Origin: Streptomyces sp. NBC_00536
GTDB lineage: Bacteria > Actinomycetota > Actinomycetes > Streptomycetales > Streptomycetaceae
Direction of reading: 5' to 3'
DNA length: 64,000 nt
NCBI RefSeq assembly: GCF_036346295.1
Contig: NZ_CP107819.1
Span: forward strand, 2,666,001 to 2,730,000
Shown: in pieces, positions 57,535 through 64,000 of the stretch
Layout of the letters: every line of letters starts with the position of its first letter
How positions within the stretch are numbered: position 1 is the stretch's first letter
The notes under the pieces: model-generated
Seen by the model: the letters and a program-made list of their open reading frames with translations, nothing else
What the model was told of the DNA's origin: nothing
Databases searched by the model: none
Made by a program: the position numbers and the translations under genes

Positions 57535-58723
57535 CCGCGGCCGCGGAAGGCGGCGGGTCGGCCGGGGCGAACGCCGGATCGGACGCCGGATCGGACGCCG
57601 GATCGGCCGGGGCCGCCGTCGGCGGGGCCAGCACCCCGCACAGGCCGGAGGTCCGGCGCGGCCTGCCGCTGGCGTACGGGTCGCTCGCGGCCGGGCCCAC
57701 CGTCGTCGCGGCCGCCCCCGCGAGCAGCGGCCGGAAGCCGGTGGCCGGGTCCGCCGAGCAGTCCTGCGGCCCGGCCATCACATAGGCCGACAGCAGCTCC
57801 GCCCGGTGGGCCAGCAGGTCCTCGCGGTCGAAGCGCATGCGCAGCTCGCGCCGGACCGTGAAGAGCGAGGCGCTGTCGAGCCCGGGCCCGGCGACGGCCG
57901 CGCGGACGGTGTAGACGAAGGTGTGGTCGGTGGTGACCTCCAGCACGTCCGGCGCCACCTCCTCGAAGCCCAGCGTGCCGCTCACCCGCACCCGGGAGTC
58001 GGCCAGCACCGCGGTGGCCGGGTCGAAGCGGACCAGCCAGCCGGTGGCCGCGTGCTGCCCGTCCCCCGTGGGGTTGGTCATGCTGCGGTCGAACTGGGCC
58101 AGCAGATCGGGGTCCAGCAGCACCCGCACGGGCCGGGAGGCGGTGCCGCTCAGCACGTCCGGGTCGAGCGAGGACTGCACCAGGTAGTCCTTGGCGGTGG
58201 CGAGGGCGGTCAGCACCTGCGTCTCGCTGAAGTGCTCGGTGCGGCGCACCGCGGGCAGGGTGATCCCGGCCGCGCCCACCCGGTAGTCGGCGGCCGGGCT
58301 CTTCGCGTACAGGTCGGCGGGCTTGCCGCCGGTCACGGTGGCGGTGGGGGCCAGCGGGACGACCGTGGCGGTGAGCGGCTGGGCGCGTCCCGGGGGCGGG
58401 GGCACGTACGGATTGCTCAGGCCCAGGTAGACGGCGACGCCGAAGGCCGTGGCGATCAGCAGCACGAGCAGCATCCCCTGGCGGGCGGCCCGGCCCGGGG
58501 CGCCGCCCACTGCCCGGGGCGCGCCCGAGGACCACATGGAGCGGCTGCGCACGGCCCGGGCGTGCTCGCCCATGCGTTCCTCGGCGGAGAACTCCTGGAG
58601 CCGGGCAGCCCGGACGAAGTCCTCGTCGAACACCACCGACCGGTACTCGTCCGGCCGGAATTCGTCCTCGCCCCCGCCGATGCCCTCGGGGGTGCCGTCG
58701 GGTGGATCTCCTGGCACGGCCAT
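57518..58723 (-). CDS. membrane protein with VVFDEDFVR motif
   Basis: 401 residues from ATG 58723. The N-terminal motif RSVVFDEDFVRAARLQEFSAEER is shared with the next gene; then one membrane helix (GMLLVLLIATAFGVAVYLGL) and an extracytoplasmic domain of about 250 residues. Actinobacterial family of unknown role; the C-terminus is Asp/Pro repeats. Confidence 0.78.
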   Translation of the reverse strand: MAVPGDPPDGTPEGIGGGEDEFRPDEYRSVVFDEDFVRAARLQEFSAEERMGEHARAVRSRSMWSSGAPRAVGGAPGRAARQGMLLVLLIATAFGVAVYLGLSNPYVPPPPGRAQPLTATVVPLAPTATVTGGKPADLYAKSPAADYRVGAAGITLPAVRRTEHFSETQVLTALATAKDYLVQSSLDPDVLSGTASRPVRVLLDPDLLAQFDRSMTNPTGDGQHAATGWLVRFDPATAVLADSRVRVSGTLGFEEVAPDVLEVTTDHTFVYTVRAAVAGPGLDSASLFTVRRELRMRFDREDLLAHRAELLSAYVMAGPQDCSADPATGFRPLLAGAAATTVGPAASDPYASGRPRRTSGLCGVLAPPTAAPADPASDPASDPAFAPADPPPSAAAVSPGP

Positions 58724-58809
58724 TGCTTCTCCCCGCTGTCCCCGCTTCAGAGAAGCCCCCTACCCGGATGCGCGCCGGATTCCGGACGCGCGTGAGAGGG
58801 GTCGTACCT

Positions 58810-59388
58810 TCAGGGTTGGCGAACGACGGGGTGCGTAAACTCGCCGGACCCGGTGACTTCCGTCAGTGGGGTGCTGGCGGGCGCCGGAGCGGGGTGCGGG
58901 GCCGGGTCGGGGTCGCCCGCGGCGCCGCGGTAGACGGCGCTGAAGGCGAGCGTGACCATGCCGACGCCCATCACGACGGCGAGCACCCACGCGACGGGAC
59001 GCAGCCACCGGGAGCGGCCGCGGTACGGGCGCAGGGAGCCTCCGTAGGCTCCGTACGGGCCGTATCCAAAGCTGTAGCCGTAGTCGCGCCCGGATTCGTC
59101 GAGGCCGTAGCCGTCGGGCCCGTACCCGTACGGGTAACCCTCGTGGCCCTCGAAGGCGTCGTCGTCGGTGGCCCAGCCGCCCGCGACGGCGGCCGCGCGG
59201 GCCTCCGCCTCGGCGCGCGCCCGGTCGGCCGCCCGCTGGCGCTCCAGGGCGCTCGGTTCATGGATCTCGGCGTTCCGGACGAAGTCCTCGTCGAACACCA
59301 CGGAGGCGAAGTCCTGATCCGCGCCTCCGCGGTCGTCGTCGGGCTCCCCGTCGTCCGGGAAAGGTTTGCCCCCCACGTCGTCCGGCAC
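58810..59388 (-). CDS. smaller membrane protein with the same N-terminal motif
   Basis: 192 residues from ATG 59388. ASVVFDEDFVRNAEIHEPSALERQRAA repeats the motif of its neighbour, then a Gly/Tyr/Pro-rich region and one membrane helix (PVAWVLAVVMGVGMVTLAFSAVY). A paralogous truncated partner, unknown function. Confidence 0.78.
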   Translation of the reverse strand: MPDDVGGKPFPDDGEPDDDRGGADQDFASVVFDEDFVRNAEIHEPSALERQRAADRARAEAEARAAAVAGGWATDDDAFEGHEGYPYGYGPDGYGLDESGRDYGYSFGYGPYGAYGGSLRPYRGRSRWLRPVAWVLAVVMGVGMVTLAFSAVYRGAAGDPDPAPHPAPAPASTPLTEVTGSGEFTHPVVRQP

Positions 59389-59465
59389 AGGGCCAGCCTA
59401 GACCTGGGGGGCCGCTTTGGGCAGGTCCTGCGCCGAAATCCGGCCACGCGGGGTGCGGGGGGCGA

Positions 59466-60764
59466 CTACCGTACGTGACCGTCACCGGTGACGATGTACT
59501 TGGTCGAGGTCAGCTCCGGAAGCCCCATCGGGCCCCGGGCGTGCAGCTTCTGGGTGGAGATCCCGATCTCCGCACCGAACCCGAACTGACCACCGTCGGT
59601 GAACCGGGTGGACGCGTTCACGGCGACCGTGGTCGAGTCGACCAGCTGGGTGAAGCGGCGCGCGGCGGCCTGCGAGGTGGTGACGATGGCCTCGGTGTGA
59701 CCGGAGGTCCAGCGGCGGATGTGGGCCACGGCGTCGTCCAGGGAGTCCACGACGCCCGCGGCGATGTCGTAGGACAGGTACTCGGCGGCCCAGTCCTCGT
59801 CGGTGGCGGGCACCGCGGTCACCTTGGACTCCTCGGCGTACGAGAGCACCTCGCCGTCGCCGTGCACGGTCACCCCGGCGTCCGCGAGGGCGTCCAGCGC
59901 CAGCGGGAGGAAGGCGTGCGCGATGTCGCGGTGGACCAGCAGCGTCTCGGCGGAGTTGCAGACGGAGGGGCGCTGCGCCTTGGAGTTGACGAGGATGTTC
60001 ACCGCCATGGCCAGGTCGGCCTGCGCGTCGACGTAGACGTGGCAGTTGCCGGTGCCGGTCTCGATGACCGGGACGATGGACTCCTCGACGACCGTCTTGA
60101 TGAGGGAGGCACCGCCGCGCGGGATGAGGACGTCGACGAGACCGCGGGCGCGCATCAGCTCGCGGACGGAGTCGCGGCTCTCGCCGGGGACCAGCTGGAC
60201 CGCGTCGGCGGGCAGGCCCGCGCTCTCGACCGCGTCCCGCAGGATCGCGACGAGGGCGGTGTTCGATGCGTAGGCGGAGGAGCTGCCGCGGAGCAGGACC
60301 GCGTTGCCGGACTTCAGGCAGAGGGCGGCGGCGTCGACGGTGACGTTGGGGCGGGCCTCGTAGATGATGCCGACGACGCCGAGCGGGACGCGGACCTGGC
60401 GCAGGTCGATGCCGTTGGGGAGGGTCGAACCGCGGACGACCTCGCCGACCGGGTCGGGCAGCGCGGCGACGTCCCGGACGTCGGCGGCGATCGCGCGGAT
60501 GCGGTCCTCGGTGAGGGTGAGGCGGTCGATGACGGTCTCGCTGGTGCCGGAGGCGGCGGCCTTGGCGGTGTCGACGGCGTTGGCCTCGATGATCTCGGCC
60601 GTACGGGCCTCCAGCGCGTCCGCGATCGCCAGCAGCGCGGTGTCCTTGGCGGACCGCGGGAGGGGGGCGAGGGTGGCGGCGGCCGTCTTGGCGCGGGTGG
60701 CGGTGGCGGTGACAGTGCCTGTGCCTTCGGCGGGGCCGGTCGTGGCGTCGTTGAGCGAGGTCAT
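59466..60764 (-). CDS. proA: glutamate-5-semialdehyde dehydrogenase (gamma-glutamyl phosphate reductase)
   Basis: 432 residues from ATG 60764. [53 protein letters not shown] (catalytic Cys), and [18 protein letters not shown]. Second step of proline synthesis. Upstream proB is 644 bp away with one small gene between. Confidence 0.95.
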   Translation of the reverse strand: MTSLNDATTGPAEGTGTVTATATRAKTAAATLAPLPRSAKDTALLAIADALEARTAEIIEANAVDTAKAAASGTSETVIDRLTLTEDRIRAIAADVRDVAALPDPVGEVVRGSTLPNGIDLRQVRVPLGVVGIIYEARPNVTVDAAALCLKSGNAVLLRGSSSAYASNTALVAILRDAVESAGLPADAVQLVPGESRDSVRELMRARGLVDVLIPRGGASLIKTVVEESIVPVIETGTGNCHVYVDAQADLAMAVNILVNSKAQRPSVCNSAETLLVHRDIAHAFLPLALDALADAGVTVHGDGEVLSYAEESKVTAVPATDEDWAAEYLSYDIAAGVVDSLDDAVAHIRRWTSGHTEAIVTTSQAAARRFTQLVDSTTVAVNASTRFTDGGQFGFGAEIGISTQKLHARGPMGLPELTSTKYIVTGDGHVR

Positions 60765-60830
60765 GCGTGCAGGGTAGCCCCCGGGGGGCGGCTGACGGCC
60801 GGGGTTCCATCCCGCGAGACGGGTCCGCTG

Positions 60831-60876
60831 CCCTTCAGCCCGCCCGGCGTTTGAGGGCCCGCCGGAGGCGCCCCGG
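60831..60876. repeat. intergenic GC-rich palindrome
   Basis: CCCGGCGTTTGAGGGCCCGC, one copy of the repeat family at 12.4 and 18.6 kb, between proA and the next gene. Confidence 0.75.
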
Positions 60877-60890
60877 GCGGGGTGCGGGCG

Positions 60891-61307
60891 TCAGTACGGG
60901 TGGACGCCGACCGGGTGGGCCGGGGGTGGGCCGTAGCCTTCTGCGACGCGTTGGTGGTAGGTGGCGCGGTCGATGACCTCCAGGCCGACGATCTCCCAGG
61001 CGGGGAGCTTCGCCGAGGAGCGGTGTTCGCCCCACAGCCGCAGGGCGACGGCGGCCGCGTCGTGGAGGTCGCGGGCTTCCTCCCAGTACCGGATCTCCGC
61101 GTGGTCGTCGGCGTACCGGCTGGTCAGCAGGAAGGGGTGGTCGTGGGCCAGCTGTTCCAGGCCGCGCCGGACCTCGGACAGCGGGACCGGCTTGCCGGAG
61201 ACGCTGAGGGTGATGTGCCACAGCCGGGAGTCGTCCCGCTCGTCGCCGTACCCGGACTCCGCTCCGTCGCGGTCGCCCGAGCCGACGCTGGTCAGCGCTC
61301 GTCTCAC
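60891..61307 (-). CDS. conserved hypothetical protein (138 aa)
   Basis: 138 residues from GTG 61307, with AGGAGG at 8 bp; longer frames lack such a site. SRLWHITLSVSGKPVPLSEVRRGLEQLAHDHPFLLTSRYADDHAEIRYWEEARDLHDAAAVALRLWGEHR is conserved in actinobacteria between proB and proA. Function unknown. Confidence 0.78.
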   Translation of the reverse strand: MRRALTSVGSGDRDGAESGYGDERDDSRLWHITLSVSGKPVPLSEVRRGLEQLAHDHPFLLTSRYADDHAEIRYWEEARDLHDAAAVALRLWGEHRSSAKLPAWEIVGLEVIDRATYHQRVAEGYGPPPAHPVGVHPY

Positions 61308-61407
61308 CAGCCGCCTCCTGTCTGCGCGCTCCGCGTGTCCGCCCCTCACAGTTGACCAGTCCCCGACCGGCCGCGCGGTGGTTTTGCCCAACATCGGTCC
61401 CGCGGGC

Positions 61408-62535
61408 TCAGTCCTGGAGCAGCACCAGATCGTCCCGGTGGACGACCTCGCGCTCGTACTCCGGCCCCAGCTCGCGCGCCAGTTCCTTGGTGGAGCGGCC
61501 CAGCAGCAGGGGCAGTTCCTTCGCGTCGAAGTTGACGAGTCCCCGGGCGACGGCGCGGCCGCGCGCGTCCCTGAGTTCGACCGGATCCCCCGCGATGAAG
61601 TCGCCCTCGACCGAGGCGATGCCCGCGGGCAGCAGGGAGCTGCCGCGTTCGCGGACCGCGCGGACCGCGCCGTCGTCCAGGACCAGGTGGCCCTGGGGGG
61701 CGGAGGCGTGCTGGAGCCACAGGAGGCGGTCGGTGGAGCGGCGGCCCGTGGCGTGGAAGTGGGTGCCGGTCCCGCCGCCCGCGAGGGCGTCGGCGGCCTG
61801 GCTGGCGGAGGTCAGGACCACGGGGATGCCCGCGGCCGCGGCGATCCGCGCGGCTTCGACCTTGGTGACCATGCCGCCGGTGCCGACGCCCGCCTTGCCC
61901 GCGCTGCCGATGGTGACGTGCGCGATGTCCTCGGGGCCGCGCACCTCGTCGATGCGGGTGGTGCCGGGGAGGGCGGGGTCGCCGTCGTAGAGCCCGTCGA
62001 CGTCGGAGAGGAGGACCAGGAGGTCGGCGCGGACCAGGTGGGCGACGAGGGCCGCCAGCCGGTCGTTGTCGCCGAAGCGGATCTCGTCGGTGGCGACAGT
62101 GTCGTTCTCGTTGACGACGGGCAGGGCGCCCATCGCGAGGAGCTGGTCCAGGGTGCGGTAGGCGTTGCGGTAGTGGGCGCGCCTGCTGGTGTCGTCGGTG
62201 GTCAGCAGCACCTGGCCGACGCGGACGCCGTAGCGCGCGAAGGAGGCGGTGTAGCGGGCGACGAGCAGGCCCTGGCCGACGCTGGCGGCGGCCTGCTGGC
62301 GGGCCAGGTCCTTGGGGCGGCGGCGCAGTCCGAGCGGGGAGAGGCCGGCGGCGATCGCACCGCTGGAGACCAGCACGATCTCCTTCTCGCCGCCGCTGCG
62401 GGCCTTGGCGAGTACGTCGACCAGGGCGTCCACCCGGTCGGCGTCCAGCCCGCCCGCCGCGGTGGTGAGCGAGGAGGAGCCGACCTTGACCACGATCCTG
62501 CGGGCGTCGGCCACGCCCTGCCTTGCCGCTGACAC
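61408..62535 (-). CDS. proB: glutamate 5-kinase
   Basis: 375 residues from GTG 62535. RIVVKVGSSSL, LVSSGAIAAGL, NENDTVATDEIRFGDND, TGGMVTKVEAARIA and a C-terminal PUA domain. First step of proline synthesis; feedback inhibited by proline in the family. Confidence 0.95.
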   Translation of the reverse strand: MSAARQGVADARRIVVKVGSSSLTTAAGGLDADRVDALVDVLAKARSGGEKEIVLVSSGAIAAGLSPLGLRRRPKDLARQQAAASVGQGLLVARYTASFARYGVRVGQVLLTTDDTSRRAHYRNAYRTLDQLLAMGALPVVNENDTVATDEIRFGDNDRLAALVAHLVRADLLVLLSDVDGLYDGDPALPGTTRIDEVRGPEDIAHVTIGSAGKAGVGTGGMVTKVEAARIAAAAGIPVVLTSASQAADALAGGGTGTHFHATGRRSTDRLLWLQHASAPQGHLVLDDGAVRAVRERGSSLLPAGIASVEGDFIAGDPVELRDARGRAVARGLVNFDAKELPLLLGRSTKELARELGPEYEREVVHRDDLVLLQD

Positions 62536-62609
62536 GTCTGTCCCCTTGCCCCTTGCCCGATGTACGGGCCTCAATCTACGGGGTGGCCTCCCGGCCGTGC
62601 CCGCGGGTT

Positions 62610-63068
62610 TCAGAGCGTGGACGCGGGCGAGGCGGCGGGCCTCTCCGCCCCGGCCGAGGGGTTCCCGGCCGAGGGGTCCGCGGCGGGAGCGGGGTCCGCG
62701 CCGGGGATCAGGATGCGCCGCGAGATCACGTAGGTGAAGGGGATCGCGATGACGGCGGCGACCAGCGGCGCGATCTTCTCGTTCATGCCGGCCCAGTCCA
62801 CCAGGAGGAGCAGGCCCACGGACTGGATCACGTAGTTGGTGATGTTCGTGAGCGGGAAGAGCAGGAACTTCTTCCAGGTGGGCTTGGTGCGGTAGGTGAA
62901 GTAGGTGTTCATGAAGAACGAGCCGACCATCGCCAGCACGAAGGCCAGCGAGTAGGCGGCGAAGTACGGCATGTGCGGGTGCAGCAGCAGGTACAGCACG
63001 AAGAAGGTGCCGGTGTTCACCCCGCCGACGAGGCCGAAGCGGAGTATCTGGCCGAGCTGGCTCTTCAT
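62610..63068 (-). CDS. GtrA family membrane protein
   Basis: 152 residues from ATG 63068 (ATGA overlap). Four membrane helices with FGLVGGVNTGTFFVLY, NTYFTYRT and the ISRRILIP end: GtrA-like flippase or carrier-lipid handling. Works with the preceding glycosyltransferase. Confidence 0.9.
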   Translation of the reverse strand: MKSQLGQILRFGLVGGVNTGTFFVLYLLLHPHMPYFAAYSLAFVLAMVGSFFMNTYFTYRTKPTWKKFLLFPLTNITNYVIQSVGLLLLVDWAGMNEKIAPLVAAVIAIPFTYVISRRILIPGADPAPAADPSAGNPSAGAERPAASPASTL

Positions 63069-64000
63069 CGGGCGTCCTGCTCCAGGGGCGTACGGGGCGT
63101 GGCGGGCGTGCGGGGCGGTTCGACGGCGACGCCGTGCGATTCCTTGACGAGGAAGTGCGGGCGGCGCTTGGTCTCGTAGTAGATGCGCCCGATGTACTCG
63201 CCGATCAGGCCCAGCATGATCATCTGGACGCCGCCGATGCCGACGATGATGGCGACGAGCGTGACGTAACCGGGTGAGTCGATGCCGTTCGTGATCGCCA
63301 TGACGGTGATCCACAGGGCGTAGAGGGCGGTCAGCGCGACCAGTGACACGCCCGCCCAGATCCCGATCCGCAGCGGCCGGTTGTTGAAGGAGATCAGGCC
63401 GTCCATGCCGTAGTTCAGCAGGGACCCGAGCTTCCACTTCGTCTCGCCCGCCTCGCGCTGCGCGTTGCGGTAGTCGAAGTGGACGGTGTCGAAGCCGATC
63501 CAGGAGAAGAGGCCCTTGGAGAAGCGGTTGTACTCGGGCAGCGAGAGCAGGGCGTCCACGGCGGGGCGGGACAGCAGCCGGAAGTCGCCGACCCCGTCGG
63601 CCAGCTCCACGTCGACCCAGCGGTTGATGCCGCGGTAGTAGATCCGGCTCAGGGCGCTGCGCAGCTTCTTGTCGCCCTCGCGGGTGCGCCGGGCGATGAT
63701 CTGGTCGTGGCCCTGCCGGTAGTAGTCGAGCATGGTCGCGATGAGGTCCGGCGGGTGCTGGAGGTCCGCGTCCATGATCACGACGGCGTCGCCGGTGGTC
63801 TCGCGCAGGCCGGCGAGCATGCCGGCCTCCTTGCCGAAGTTGCGGCTGAAGGAGACGTACCGGGTCTGTTCACCGTGCGCGGCGGCGATCTTGCGGAGCT
63901 TCTCCAGCGTGCCGTCACGGCTGCCGTCGTCGACGTAGCAGACCTCGTACTCGACGGGGAGGGCATCCAGGACCCTGCGGATCTCGGTGTCGAAGCTGTC
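63065..64000 (-). CDS. family 2 glycosyltransferase (GtrB/DPM1-like), N-terminus cut
   Basis: At least 310 residues; the first codons lie beyond 64000. VDDGSRDGT, FSRNFGKEAG, MDADLQHPPD and DFRLLSR are GT2 motifs; two membrane helices at the end (IWAGVSLVALTALYALWIT, VTLVAIIVGIGGVQMIMLGL). Adds a sugar to polyprenyl phosphate, then GtrA flips it. Overlaps gtrA-like gene. Confidence 0.92.
   Translation of the reverse strand, partial: DSFDTEIRRVLDALPVEYEVCYVDDGSRDGTLEKLRKIAAAHGEQTRYVSFSRNFGKEAGMLAGLRETTGDAVVIMDADLQHPPDLIATMLDYYRQGHDQIIARRTREGDKKLRSALSRIYYRGINRWVDVELADGVGDFRLLSRPAVDALLSLPEYNRFSKGLFSWIGFDTVHFDYRNAQREAGETKWKLGSLLNYGMDGLISFNNRPLRIGIWAGVSLVALTALYALWITVMAITNGIDSPGYVTLVAIIVGIGGVQMIMLGLIGEYIGRIYYETKRRPHFLVKESHGVAVEPPRTPATPRTPLEQDAR

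Overview
The window is chromosomal DNA of a Streptomyces-type actinomycete. The DNA is very GC-rich, GTG starts are common, genes are densely packed with ATGA/GTGA overlaps, and a familiar Streptomyces core block is recognisable: phoH-ybeY-CNNM, rsmE-dnaJ-hrcA, hemW, lepA/rpsT, holA, comEC-comEA, leuS, rsfS, nadD, proA-proB. Most core genes lie on the minus strand.

Layout. 1-5.3 kb: a cell-surface pair (DUF916-like plus WxL-like), a GlxA/AraC-type regulator divergent from an MFS transporter, and a deaminase-like protein. 5.4-12.2 kb: a lipoprotein, MmcQ-like protein, CBS-domain membrane protein, YbeY, PhoH, a sugar kinase, RNase Z and a HIT protein. 12.2-24.6 kb: RsmE, an NMO-type oxidoreductase, DnaJ/HrcA with a CIRCE operator, a metallo-hydrolase, a DUF3097 protein, HemW, an acyl-CoA ligase, LepA and ribosomal protein S20. 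40.4-64 kb: DNA polymerase III delta, YceI, ComEC/ComEA, DegV, LeuS with a leucine leader-peptide attenuator, two identical tRNA-Ala(GGC) genes, RsfS, an LCP protein, NadD, an M48 protease, ProA/ProB, GtrA and a GT2 glycosyltransferase (cut by the window edge). Families of Streptomyces intergenic GC-rich palindromes sit at 12.2-12.6, 18.5-18.8 and 60.8 kb.

The unusual part is a 15.6-kb integrated element between rpsT and holA, bounded by a perfect 39-bp direct repeat (24667-24705 and 40256-40294). It carries an integrase and XRE repressor (minus strand) divergent from an excisionase-like HTH protein, a zinc-binding primase-helicase-like protein, small phage-type proteins, then TerS, TerL and HNH. 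Portal, protease, capsid, tail, lysis and conjugation genes are absent. This is the gene order of a phage satellite (PICI-like) rather than of a conjugative element or a complete prophage, although a decayed prophage is not excluded.

The right half of the element holds what look like accessory functions: a divergent zinc-finger pair, an HTH-regulator/CYTH-enzyme operon, a 1.3-kb non-coding stretch with three consecutive arrays of different short repeats, and a chain of seven small overlapping minus-strand genes. In each array direct copies are followed by inverted copies and spacing is about one DNA helical turn. These arrays and the HTH-CYTH operon are the best candidates for undescribed biology here.
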